Positions 1 to 6,913 are shown, counted from the stretch's first letter. The stretch is DNA of 11,700 nt from Pavlovales sp. CCMP2436 (GCA_026770615.1 MU631535.1:145466-157165), one strand, 5' to 3'. The notes: generated by a model from the sequence alone, not told the origin. Numbers and translations are program-made.

Positions 1-19
1 ACACACACACACACACACA
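1..19. repeat. (AC)n dinucleotide microsatellite
   Basis: An uninterrupted AC repeat at the window edge, so its full length is unknown. On the minus strand it reads as GT repeats just downstream of the exon-5-like copy of the helicase gene. Confidence 0.95.
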
Positions 20-23
20 AAAG

Positions 24-73
24 CCTCGCACGAGGTACATGTCGAGGTAAGTGCAGTGATTCTGCGACCCTGC
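24..73 (-). repeat. Diverged copy of the 3' end of helicase exon 5
   Basis: These 50 bp align without gaps to 149-198, the end of exon 5, at 34 of 50 positions; the outer blocks are almost identical. Read on the minus strand in the exon 5 frame it gives QGRRITALTSTCTSCE against QGRGTIVFTSTCVSCE (10 of 16 identical). There is no GT donor directly after the copy (GAG is followed by GC). It may be an old partial exon duplication; chance similarity is not fully excluded. Confidence 0.5.
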
Positions 74-149
74 GTGCTGCATTCGGGTTGGGTTTTTTGT
101 GTAGCAGTAGTTGTAGCTGTACTAGTATTCATCGAGGTGTTGGTCTCAC

Positions 150-1783
150 CTCACACGAAACGCACGTCGATGTGAAAACGATGGTACCGCGACCCTGCAC
201 CGCAGTCGGGGCGTTTGCGAGCAGTCGGAGCGCATGCACCAAATACACGTCCTGTTATAATTCGACGAGAACAGTAGTCAGCCAGCTAGTCAAGTTGTGA
301 AGTCCCCTTCCCCCTCAAAGTCGTGTAGCCCCACCCCTCCAAAAGGTCGAAGTCCGTACCTTTACTTTCAGCGGAACAAAGAGATGGAACTGAGAAAGGC
401 CCTCGGGCAGTGGCACTACTTGCGTCTCGCCTTGCGCACCGTCCTCACCCTCCACTGTTGGGGTGGGATACGAGGGGGGGGGGGGGTTCTTTACACTAAG
501 CATGCTAGCATTTAATTCGTTAATACTACGGGTAAGGGCAGGTACAACTTGCGTCTCGCCTTGCGCGCCGTCCTCACCCTCCACTGCCCCCCCCCCTTCT
601 TCTTTTTTAATTGGGATAATCATGAGATTACAGACACAGTCGATGTACACAATGCTCGATTCATTAGCCCCGTGGGTAGTTGAGCTGTTTAGTGTTATAA
701 TGGAGAGCAAGAGAGTGAGAGAGAGGGAGAGGGGGGGGGCAGACAGGTTGATATTTTTTTTGATATAGACACATGTAAGTAAAAGTCTTGGTATAAATAT
801 CAAGATCACTAACCTCCTGCGGTGGGGGCAAGTGGGTCGTCCGGGTCGGGTGCCGCGTCTGGCCGGCGTGCGTCGGCCACGAAGGGCTGTTTCAATGGTA
901 AGAGTGGTAGAAATAATTGTATTGGTATTAGTGTTGTTGCTGGTGTTTTTGTTAATATTCGGTTAGTATTGGTGGTATTCCCCCCCCCCCCTTCCCCCTT
1001 CCCGTACCTTGTGCAGTGCGATAGCTTGCAATTCCCGCAGCGAGGCCGTGATGGTTGCGGAGAAGAGTAGTGTCTGCCGCTGTTAGTTATAGTCACGAGG
1101 GGACGCGCGACGCGGGTTCAGCCGGGTCCAGAGGTGACGCGCGGGGCGGGTTCAGACGAATGAGGACACGCGGGCCAATTTGGACTCAGTTGAGACGCAC
1201 ACGAGAGGGGGAAATGTACCTTCTCCACCGGTGGCAGCCGCTCGAGCAATTGCGTGATCTCGGGACCGAAGCCCAGATCGAGCAACCGGTCTGCCTCATC
1301 CAGAACCAGCACGCGCAGCCTGCCGAACGTGGCAGCCGCCTCGGCTGCGCCCGAACGCAGATGGTCGACTAGGCGGCCGGGCGTACCCACTACGATGTGC
1401 GGCCTCCGGTTCAGCGCGGCGGACTGGGCGATCATGTCGGCACCCCCGACGACCACCTCGCAGCGCACGTGCATCCGCTCGCCCAGCGCACGGCACTGCT
1501 CGCTGATCTGCACGGCGAGCTCGCGCGTCGGAGTGATGATGAGCGCAAATACGCCGAAGGGTTCCTCGGACAGTCGCTGCAGGATGGGCAGCGCAAATGC
1601 CGCGGTCTTGCCACTGCCGGTAGCCGCCCGGCCAATCACGTCGCGCCCGGCCAGGATCGCGGGGACACAGGCGCGCTGGATGGGCATCGGCTCGCGCATG
1701 CCGAGCTGCGCGCAGCTGCGTGCGAGCCAGTCGTGCAGCCCCAGCTCAAGGAAGCCGGGGGATGCCTCCACGCGCCTCGCCAT
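150..1783 (-). CDS. DDX49/Dbp8-type DEAD-box RNA helicase, five exons, 3' part beyond window
   Basis: Probable ATP-dependent RNA helicase of the DDX49/Dbp8 family, which acts in the nucleolus in small-subunit rRNA processing. Exons on the minus strand are 1783-1220, 1079-1008, 886-814, 454-360 and 251-150. The introns are 1219-1080, 1007-887, 813-455, 359-252 and one opening at 149. All have GT donors (GTACAT, GTACGG, GTTAGT, GTACGG, GTGAGA) and all visible acceptors are AG; phases match at every junction. The joined product has at least 302 residues: Q motif (Gln36), motif I ATGSGKT (54-60), Ia PTRELA (85-90), GG (113-114), TPGR (134-137), DEAD (162-165), SAT (195-197) and motif IV-like IVFTST (292-297). 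Motifs V and VI must lie beyond the left edge; the family is usually about 430-480 residues. The start is the first ATG after an in-frame TGA. Assignment rests on the DDX49-like LPILQRLSEEPFGVFAL and GRDVIG segments. DDX47/Rrp3 is the main alternative. Confidence 0.92.
418..457 (-). repeat. Direct repeat copy 1: acceptor plus start of exon 4
   Basis: This 40-bp segment matches 547-586 at 39 of 40 positions. It covers the CAG acceptor and the first 37 nt of helicase exon 4, encoding VEGEDGAQGETQVV. This copy is judged functional because it runs on into the conserved FHLFVPLKVK segment and the GTACGG donor. Confidence 0.9.
455..813 (-). other. Intron 3 of the helicase gene, 359 nt, with decoy exon copy
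   Basis: This phase-1 intron separates the exon ending PTAG from the exon beginning VEGEDG; the split codon G|TG gives Val. It is the longest intron of the gene. It contains a copy of the first 37 bases of exon 4 with its own AG acceptor (CAG at 586-584), a GA/G-rich microsatellite (about 712-739), and poly-C/G runs. The acceptor used at 457-455 is preceded on the minus strand by 13 C residues (474-486) that can serve as its pyrimidine tract. The decoy acceptor is preceded by 10 G residues instead. Confidence 0.8.
547..586 (-). repeat. Direct repeat copy 2: partial exon 4 duplicate inside intron 3
   Basis: Second copy of the 40-bp segment, 129 bp upstream of the first on the minus strand. 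129 is a multiple of three, and the frame is open from this copy through to exon 4. The sequence after the copy diverges at once (ALTRSINELN...) and has no helicase similarity, so this is a truncated duplication rather than a full alternative exon. Confidence 0.9.
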
Positions 1784-2172
1784 CTGCTTCGTGCTTCGGA
1801 CGGAAGGCTGCGCGTGCCGTCAGACGGGCTCATTTTTAAAAAGTGCTTCATGCACACCACACCGGCCGCGGCCGAAGGCCCGCGCGGGGGCGTCTCGCGC
1901 GCTGCACACCCTAATCGTGGTGGCGTCTCACCCGCCCGCCACGTCTCGCCCTCGTTCCACGCGTGGTGCTGTTTTTCGCTCGGCCTCGACCAAGCTCGGC
2001 GCCTCCCGAGTAAGTTTTAACAACTCGACTCGGAGCAGCATAGCCTGCACTAGCTGAGTGGCTGTTTCCCTGAATTATTAAAGTGCATACAATTCGAAGT
2101 ATGCTGCAGTACGCACACGAGCACGGCTGCCCGCGACATTTTTGGACGATTGCCTTGAGGCGGCTGGAAGGA
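1784..2172. other. Spacer upstream of the helicase gene
   Basis: GC-rich to about 2005, then AT-richer. It should hold the helicase promoter. No clear TATA box was seen; the nearest AT-rich block is at about 1832-1842. On the plus strand a frame from ATG 1850 stays open to a consensus GTAAGT donor at 2010-2015, giving a 53-residue N-terminal exon candidate beginning MHTTPAAAEG. The product is not recognised and no partner exon was found, so it is not called as a gene. Confidence 0.4.
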
Positions 2173-2296
2173 ACGCGCGGTGGCGCCCAAGCCAGCGCAG
2201 CCGACTAAGGCACGCAGCAGGCAATGGGCGACGCAGCGCTCACACCAGCATAACATTCAGAATATTCAGACGCCAGTTTGAATCCCTGTCATAAAT
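2173..2296 (+). repeat. SINE-like dispersed repeat, copy 1
   Basis: This 124-bp unit matches copy 2 at 117 of 124 positions with no gaps. Near its end is AGTTTGAATCC (2275-2285), close to the Pol III B-box consensus GGTTCGANTCC. Possible A-box-like stretches lie about 60-85 bp upstream, around GACTAAGGCACG and GGCACGCAGCAGG. The end runs into an AT-rich tail. A tRNA-derived SINE is the favoured reading; a tRNA pseudogene family or another non-autonomous element remains possible. Confidence 0.6.
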
Positions 2297-2966
2297 TTCT
2301 TTTATAATCCATACCATTCTCTGTTTTTTCGCTTTTACTTTCGCTAATGTGGATCAGCGCGTACTGGTTGGTCATCGTGTTTGTGCGCAGCTTGAAGGTG
2401 GACTAGGAGACGGCGGTGGCGGGCACACGGCGCAGTGCATCATTTATGAGGTCACTGTGCTGCATGGCGGTGTGTCTCTGCGCGGGGAGGGCAACGGACG
2501 GGAGGGGGTGATGTCGAAGAGTAAGGATGGCTAGTGCGGATGGCAGCGAGGTAAGTACAAAAAGCGCGCACACACACCTCCATGTTGCTGATATTATCCG
2601 ATAGTCTGTATCATGTGCTTCAGCAGGAGCGGCATGTGCGCAGGCAAATTGCATTTTGAGCAGACGAGCGAGATGCAGCAGCGGCCGGTTAGCGCACCAG
2701 TCTGAAAGCGCTGTGCTGCGGCGCGCTTGGCACGCTTGGCGCGCTTGGTCGGCTGTCGGCTCATATGTGTTGACTGCGCTCTCGGCACAGATCATCCGGG
2801 AAGTCCTGATGATTTGAGCGCTGCGGCGCACTTCGTCTAGTGACGAATGCTTCAGTCAGCAACGCTGCCCTAAAGTAAGTTTGTATATATATAACCTCCT
2901 GCCGCACACTGCTGGGCCAAATATTATTATTACTATATAAGGGCTTCCACCGCGCCCCCGCGCTGC
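2297..2966. other. Intergenic stretch with no firm gene
   Basis: AT-rich next to the SINE-like copy, then GC-richer. A short plus-strand exon candidate starts at ATG 2527 and reads MASADGSE into a consensus GTAAGT donor at 2551. The first good downstream acceptor (after the CA repeat, about 2621) gives a frame that stops within about a dozen codons, so no gene could be built. A second GTAAGT lies at 2875. From about 2880 the DNA is AT-rich (TATATATA, ATTATTATTACTATATAAGG), leading into the nested inverted repeat. Confidence 0.4.
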
Positions 2967-3117
2967 GGGCCGGCTCTTAGAAAGCCCCGCAGGGCCCCCG
3001 GGGGCCCCGCCGGAGGCGCCTATGTGACTAACATATAACTAACTTGTCACATAGCCCGGGGGCCCACGGGGCCCCACGGATATTCCCCGTACGTTACGCC
3101 TTTTTTAAGAGCCGGGC
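2967..3117. repeat. Nested inverted repeat (foldback or MITE-like element)
   Basis: Three sets of arms share one centre. Outer: GGGCCGGCTCTTA (2967-2979) against TAAGAGCCGGGC (3106-3117). Middle: GGGGCCCCG (3001-3009) against CGGGGCCCC (3067-3075). Inner: CTATGTGAC (3020-3028) against GTCACATAG (3046-3054) around a 17-nt AT-rich loop. The element is very GC-rich and sits in AT-rich flanks. It encodes nothing recognisable. Confidence 0.75.
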
Positions 3118-3410
3118 TGCGGCCCGAGCCCTGCACGCGCACACGAGTTCTCGACATTCAAAACCACATCGCTTTCCAGCTATACGTTACCGCTGGGATC
3201 ACCAATGGACTCGCTTGCTCGCGCATTGTCGGGCGGCCCCGCGTTGCGCAGCGACTCCAGCGCTTTGTTTTCGGCTTCCTCATCATCCACCACCTCTACC
3301 AGCTCCCCACTTCGGCGTAGCGCGTAGGAGCCTGCGTCAGAGCGCTTAGATCAGCCGAACTTAAACTTGAAACGTACCGCCAGCCCGAACCCCCCTACAT
3401 TAATATAAGG
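3118..3410 (+). other. Spacer with a 40-codon Ser-rich ORF
   Basis: The only coding hint is a small ORF at 3205-3327: ATG in the good context CACCAATGG, 40 residues, beginning MDSLARALSGGPALRSDSS and ending in a Ser/Thr-rich tract. Most third positions are G or C. It is unrecognised, short and without a visible splice partner, so it may be chance. From about 3355 the DNA becomes AT-richer. Confidence 0.25.
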
Positions 3411-3558
3411 GCACACTACCGGAGATCCATCGGCACGCGCGGTGGCGCCCAAGCCAGCGCAGCCGACTAAGGCACGCAGCAGGCAATGGGCGACACAGCG
3501 CTCAGACCAGCACAACATTCAGAACAGTCAGACGCCAGCTTGAATCCCTATCATAAAT
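3411..3558 (+). repeat. SINE-like dispersed repeat, copy 2
   Basis: The core (3435-3558) is 94 percent identical to copy 1. It is preceded by GCACACTACCGGAG, which also precedes copy 3, so the full element may begin near 3411. The B-box-like motif is AGCTTGAATCC at 3537-3547. Confidence 0.6.
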
Positions 3559-3605
3559 ATAACCAGATGACGCTGATGCGACTAAGTGCGAAACGCACTA
3601 GCCCG

Positions 3606-3760
3606 GGTACACTACCGGAGTTCGCACGCAAAGTGGTGCCTCAGCCCAAGCCAGCGCAGCAACTAAGACATGCAGTAGGCAATGGGTGACGCAGCGCTCA
3701 GACCAACCAGCACAACTTCCAGGACAGTCAGACGCCAGTTTGAATCCCTGCCCTATTACA
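3606..3760 (+). repeat. SINE-like dispersed repeat, copy 3 (diverged)
   Basis: Starts with GGTACACTACCGGAG like copy 2 and shares CCCAAGCCAGCGCAGC, AGGCAATGGG, GACGCAGCGCTCAGACCA, and CAGTCAGACGCCAGTTTGAATC in order, with several substitutions and small indels. Copies 2 and 3 lie head to tail about 195 bp apart, so they could be a local duplication or two insertions at a favoured place. Confidence 0.6.
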
Positions 3761-3763
3761 TAA

Positions 3764-4135
3764 GATCTCCGCAAATATGACATCGTGGGTCAACGCAACG
3801 GGCGACCGCTGATCTCCTATGGACACGACCTAACTCGCGAGCTCAACAACGTCGGCTTCAACCTTGACAGGCAAGCAGTCGGCGTTGGCGTCTCCACGAG
3901 CTGAGGCAAGGCCGCACAAGACGAGGTTTCCTGACGCAAACTGACAAGATTACCGGACGTGAAACCCATCTTCAAGAAAACCCGAACGAAATCGCCTGCT
4001 CGGAGCTCTGTCGGCCCTTTGGTACCACCGCAAACTGACGCTAGAGCTCAACAGAGTGACTCTCAGACGCTGACACCCGGAGCCTCCTGGACGAAAGACT
4101 GCACCCCAGGCGGTAGAAGGGGCATCATAACATAA
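3764..4135 (+). pseudogene. Decayed open frame with two in-frame TGA codons
   Basis: One frame stays coding-like for 123 codons apart from TGA at 3902-3904 and TGA at 3932-3934. The pieces are 46 residues (containing GRPLISYGHDLTRELNNVGF), 9 residues, and 66 residues (containing DVKPIFKKTRTKSPARSS), ending at TAA. There is no start codon at the beginning; a TAA precedes it directly. The first piece has a natural amino-acid mix. The family is not recognised. A retroelement relic or an old gene fragment is possible. Splicing out the TGA-bearing segment is not supported, as no suitable donor and acceptor pair was seen. Confidence 0.35.
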
Positions 4136-4439
4136 CATAACTGTCTCGACCTACGGACGGCTGGTAGGCGGCTCCATGTGCTAGCCGCCAGCTGCACACG
4201 CATAGGCTCATCTGCAGCCGTGTGGGTCACACTCTCACGCTCCTACTGCGCAGTCGAATTGCGAGGTGTGTGCGATGAACTCGGAATATCTCAGTGACTC
4301 TGAAAGTGAATACTTACTGTAATGAGTATTCGCTGTACAACACTTGACCACGACACGCGGGGCCGAGGCTGATAGTTACAACCCGCACTTAGCAGCCTCG
4401 TTTATCACTTGGCAGCGGCTCCTGGCAACCGCTCTCTCG
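4136..4439. other. 3' flank of the RING gene
   Basis: No gene seen. It begins with a short CATAA repeat (about 4126-4140). GAATACT (4308-4314) and AGTATTC (4325-4331) form a small inverted repeat. On the minus strand, TGTAA lies at 4380-4376, about 60 nt past the RING gene stop; this is the polyadenylation signal used by green algae, but a five-base match has little weight alone. Confidence 0.35.
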
Positions 4440-5420
4440 TCAACGCTGCCAGTCTGGAAACACTTGGAGAAGATCGCGCACCGGTGCGCGGCATAGCGGG
4501 CAACCCTCCTCGCCGCGTGCGCGGGCCAAATGCGCGCAGTGCATACAGTAGCACATGTGTCCGCAGCCAACGAACGCGCAGTTAACATCGCGGTCGCAGC
4601 ACAGAATGCAGACGCTACCGACCGTAGGCACCGAACCCCCATCAGCCTTGGCCAGGACGGGCTCGGGAAGTGCTTGCTCACCGCCGCCGTGCCGCGAGAG
4701 CGCCAGGGCGGCGGCCACCTCCTGTTGCACCATCCTTTGCACCGAGAGTTGAAGCTCGAAGCTTGCGGTCATCATTCGCTCGAGATTTGCTATCTGTCGC
4801 GCAAGTTTGTCGATCTCCTCGCTCGAAGTCGGTGTCGGGCGCGCGGGTTCGGCGCGGGGCAGAAGCTGCGGCCGAGCGGCGGGCTCCGCCGTGCGCGACC
4901 GGCGACCCCCCTCGGCGCGCGAATGGCGCTCAAGGCGGCCCATCGCCTCAGATGCACGTCGGGAGATCACGCCTTCGAGTTCACGTCGGAATGCGCCTTC
5001 GAGTAGCGCCTGGACGACGGAGTTCTCGACGAGAAGGTCGAGGTCCGCCGCGAGGCCCGAGGCGCGGTAGGCGTGCTCGTCCGGGTCGCGCGGCGGGAGT
5101 CGTGGAGGTGGCGGAGGTGGCGGAGGCGGCAGCGGCAACGGGAACAGCGGTGTGGTGTGGTGCGCATGGCGGTGCGGTGGCGGCCGTGCTGCCGGTACGG
5201 CGGCGCGGACGCCGTGTGAGAGTGCGCGGTTCAGCTCGGCGCGGAAGGCTGCGCGGGCCGCGCCGGTAACGAGCGCCGATGACCGCAGGACCGCGAGGTC
5301 GCCGCTGCCGCCAACGTTGTCACCTTCATCGTCCGAGCTGCCGTCGTTGGGCTCGCCCGAGCGCGCGCGGGCGGCGCGCCGGACGTCGGCCAGGAGCGAC
5401 TCGCGTGGGGTGAAAGACAT
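4440..5420 (-). CDS. C-terminal RING-finger protein, probable E3 ubiquitin ligase
   Basis: Intact 326-residue protein with no introns. The RING lies at the C-terminus, residues 271-310, with ligands Cys271, Cys274, Cys286, His288, Cys292, Cys295, Cys307 and Cys310. This is C3HC4 with spacing C-x2-C-x11-C-x-H-x3-C-x2-C-x11-C-x2-C, as in LRSAM1, XIAP and plant C-terminal RING proteins (CGHMCYC, CPLCRAP, then a short hydrophobic tail). Upstream are two related helical segments, AAFRAELNRALSHGVR (57-72) and GAFRREL...ISRR (142-155), recalling the repeated FRxxLxxLI motifs of plant RING proteins such as Arabidopsis At5g04460; a poly-Pro tract (92-110); and a likely coiled coil (199-240). Expected role: transfer of ubiquitin from an E2; the target is unknown. 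The start is the first ATG after an in-frame TAG 57 nt upstream. A 5' exon cannot be ruled out. Confidence 0.88.
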   Translation of the reverse strand: MSFTPRESLLADVRRAARARSGEPNDGSSDDEGDNVGGSGDLAVLRSSALVTGAARAAFRAELNRALSHGVRAAVPAARPPPHRHAHHTTPLFPLPLPPPPPPPPPRLPPRDPDEHAYRASGLAADLDLLVENSVVQALLEGAFRRELEGVISRRASEAMGRLERHSRAEGGRRSRTAEPAARPQLLPRAEPARPTPTSSEEIDKLARQIANLERMMTASFELQLSVQRMVQQEVAAALALSRHGGGEQALPEPVLAKADGGSVPTVGSVCILCCDRDVNCAFVGCGHMCYCMHCAHLARARGEEGCPLCRAPVRDLLQVFPDWQR

Positions 5421-5696
5421 GAAGAAGCACTCGGCTGGGCGAGAGGCCTTCGAGGTGGACGGGTCTTGGACCAGGGACTAAGAATTGATTTTAACTGTTG
5501 AACCCAAGGGTCCGGGTCGTACATGGGCTTGGAATCCATATTTTTGCTAGGGGGCTTTTCGGTTATTGGTCGGAAAGCAAATGACCAGACGGCCTTTCTG
5601 TCCATCGCACGGCTTGAGGGGCTGCATGACGAGAAGAGTGAGGGGCTGTGCCCGCCTGTGAACGCGGAAAAGGATCCCAAAATCGGCGCCGATGAT
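5421..5696. other. 5' flank of the RING gene
   Basis: Should contain the RING gene promoter. It also contains the start of a plus-strand ORF at 5523 (listed separately). On the minus strand, an overlapping frame reads PMYDPDPWVQQLKS just upstream of the RING gene but in a different frame, separated from it by TAG. The two could be joined only by an implausible 26-nt intron. Confidence 0.35.
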
Positions 5697-5879
5697 ATCT
5701 CACTTTTCACAATATTGGTACCGGAGCAGGGATGGGGGCTGAGAGGTGGGGGCTCGGTTGGCGGTTGGCTGCGACTTGCGGGTCAAGGGGAGGATGTGCA
5801 TGCATCACGCCTGCCCTCCATGGGTGTGCGCCACCGCGTCCACCGCGTCCCACGAGGTCGGTGTGAGCGAGGGTCTTGA
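5523..5879 (+). CDS. Hypothetical protein, divergent from the RING gene
   Basis: A 118-codon frame from ATG to TGA. Residues 1-66 have a natural composition (MGLESIFLLGGFSVIGRKAN, then a mixed charged stretch ending SLFTILVP). The second half runs into the tandem duplicated unit and becomes Gly/Arg-rich, which argues against the full frame being coding. A GTACCG that resembles the donors of the helicase gene follows ILV's first codons near 5718, so only the first part might be an exon. No family recognised. The antisense frame is also open, so coding on either strand is unproven. Confidence 0.25.
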   Translation: MGLESIFLLGGFSVIGRKANDQTAFLSIARLEGLHDEKSEGLCPPVNAEKDPKIGADDISLFTILVPEQGWGLRGGGSVGGWLRLAGQGEDVHASRLPSMGVRHRVHRVPRGRCERGS

Positions 5880-6094
5880 TGCTGACGGGAGGCTCGATCT
5901 CACTTTTCCCCCAATGTTGGTATCGGAGCAGAGATTGGGGCTGAAGGAGAGGTGGGGGCTCGGTTGGCGGTTGGCTGCGACGTGCGGGTCAAGGGGAGGA
6001 TGAAGAATTCACCCCGTCTGCCCTACGTGAGCGTGCGCCCCCGCGTCCCACGAGGTCGGTGTGAGCGAGGGTCTTGATGCTGACGGGAGGCTCG
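5697..6094. repeat. Tandem duplication, two units of about 200 bp
   Basis: Unit A is 5697-5896 (200 bp) and unit B is 5897-6094 (198 bp), directly adjacent. Both start ATCTCACTTTT and end GATGCTGACGGGAGGCTCG. Shared blocks include GAGGTGGGGGCTCGG, GGCGGTTGGCTGCGAC and CCCACGAGGTCGGTGTGAGC. Differences cluster in the middle, after GGGGAGGATG. The G-rich start of each unit has several G runs and could form a G-quadruplex. Confidence 0.9.
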
Positions 6095-6284
6095 CGCACG
6101 GTCGGGGAGCATGGGCGAGACGGCCGGGATCGGCGGGTTGCAGGTTGACTTGCGCAACTGGCATTCGACACCGCACATGCTCGCATGACAGCCACGCGCT
6201 CGATGCGGGTAGCCATCTGCAGGCGCGTGGACGACGGGAAGGCGAGCACAAGCTGAAGCAGCATGCGGCGTGTCAGACAAGCTT
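6095..6284. other. GC-rich spacer, no gene seen
   Basis: Frames are open here on both strands, but compositions are skewed and none resembles a known protein. It links the 200-bp duplication to the short tandem repeats. Confidence 0.4.
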
Positions 6285-6344
6285 GAGCCGCTTGAAGATG
6301 AGCCGCTTGAGGACGAGCCGCGCGTGGACGAGCCGCTCGTGAAG
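6285..6344 (+). repeat. 15-bp tandem repeat, four units
   Basis: Units of GAGCCGCTTGAGGAC type at 6285, 6300, 6315 and 6330. In one plus-strand frame (ATG 6270) they read EPLED EPLED EPRVD EPLVK. That frame is 68 codons long and ends at 6476. The 15-bp period keeps frame, but no wider gene is evident. Confidence 0.85.
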
Positions 6345-6391
6345 GTAGGCGGGGCAAGCTTGACCACCGACGGGCGAGCTCGACGAAAAAT

Positions 6392-6496
6392 AAGCTTGAG
6401 CCGCGTGCCTGACGAAGTTGAAGGGCGGCGAGCACTGACGAAGGACAAGCTCGAGCCGCGTGCCGGACTAAGATGAAGGGCGGCGGGCTTGAGCAC
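6392..6496. repeat. Tandem repeat, two units with a 55-bp period
   Basis: AAGCTTGAGCCGCGTGCC at 6392 recurs as AAGCTCGAGCCGCGTGCC at 6447, and each is followed by a GAAGGGCGGCG block. The start of the unit (CTTGAGCCG) is shared with the neighbouring 15-bp array, so both probably grew from one seed sequence. Confidence 0.75.
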
Positions 6497-6912
6497 GTTA
6501 GCGAAAAAGGCGAGCACAACACGCACTCGAGCGAGCTCGATGACGGGGCGACGACGAAGATGAAGAAGGCGGGTGAGAGGCGGCGAGAGTGAAGGCGGGA
6601 CGCGGATTGACCTTGGGCGATTTTTTTAAAAAGGTGATTACGCCTTAAAACGTGATTAAGGCAGTAGGTTGCTGTAACTATTGTTTGTACTTGGTGTCAG
6701 TTGACATTGTTAGTTGGTATTTTAAAAAATATTGCCAGTTGACATTTTTTGGGATATTGTCCGTCGCCTTTTTTTGGGATGCAATTATTGGGGTAGCGGC
6801 TGGACCCTTCAGAGTCGGGTTTCCACGATACTTTTATCCTATAATTTTAGAATGACGTGCCCTATGACAGCTCGCCTAGAGGCGACGATCTTTTCAGTCC
6901 GAAGTCTCAATC
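6497..6912. other. GA-rich segment, then an AT-rich island
   Basis: 6497-6610 is GC/GA-rich with GAAGATGAAGAAGG-like purine runs on the plus strand. From about 6620 to 6860 the base composition switches sharply to AT-rich, with the direct repeat CAGTTGACATT at about 6698 and 6736 and repeated TTTTTGGGAT. A 67-codon frame (6652-6855) is hydrophobic and aromatic-rich, as expected for translated AT-rich DNA, and is not called as a gene. Confidence 0.4.
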
Positions 6913-6913
6913 G

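Noticed and set aside
315..809. 164-codon minus-strand ORF taken as one protein
   Set aside because: It is the readthrough of intron 3 and exon 4 of the helicase gene; only 360-454 shows family similarity.
1850..2009. Divergent first exon starting MHTTPAAAEG and ending at GTAAGT
   Set aside because: Starts only 66 bp from the helicase ATG, has no recognisable product, and no second exon was found; kept only as a note in the spacer entry.
1254..2057. 267-codon plus-strand ORF
   Set aside because: Lies mostly antisense to helicase exon 1, which has clear DEAD-box motifs; the plus frame has an artefactual Ser/Arg/Pro-rich composition.
2527..2550. Mini first exon MASADGSE with GTAAGT donor
   Set aside because: All plausible downstream acceptors lead to early stops.
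4530..5269. Long plus-strand ORFs over the RING gene
   Set aside because: Antisense shadows; the minus frame has the complete set of RING ligands.
5476..5501. 26-nt intron joining the PMYDPDPW frame to the RING gene
   Set aside because: Far shorter than the 108-359 nt introns seen in the helicase gene and without independent support.
6652..6855. 67-codon hydrophobic ORF as a small membrane protein
   Set aside because: Lies in an AT-rich island where hydrophobic, aromatic-rich translations arise by composition; it also has repeated low-complexity T runs.
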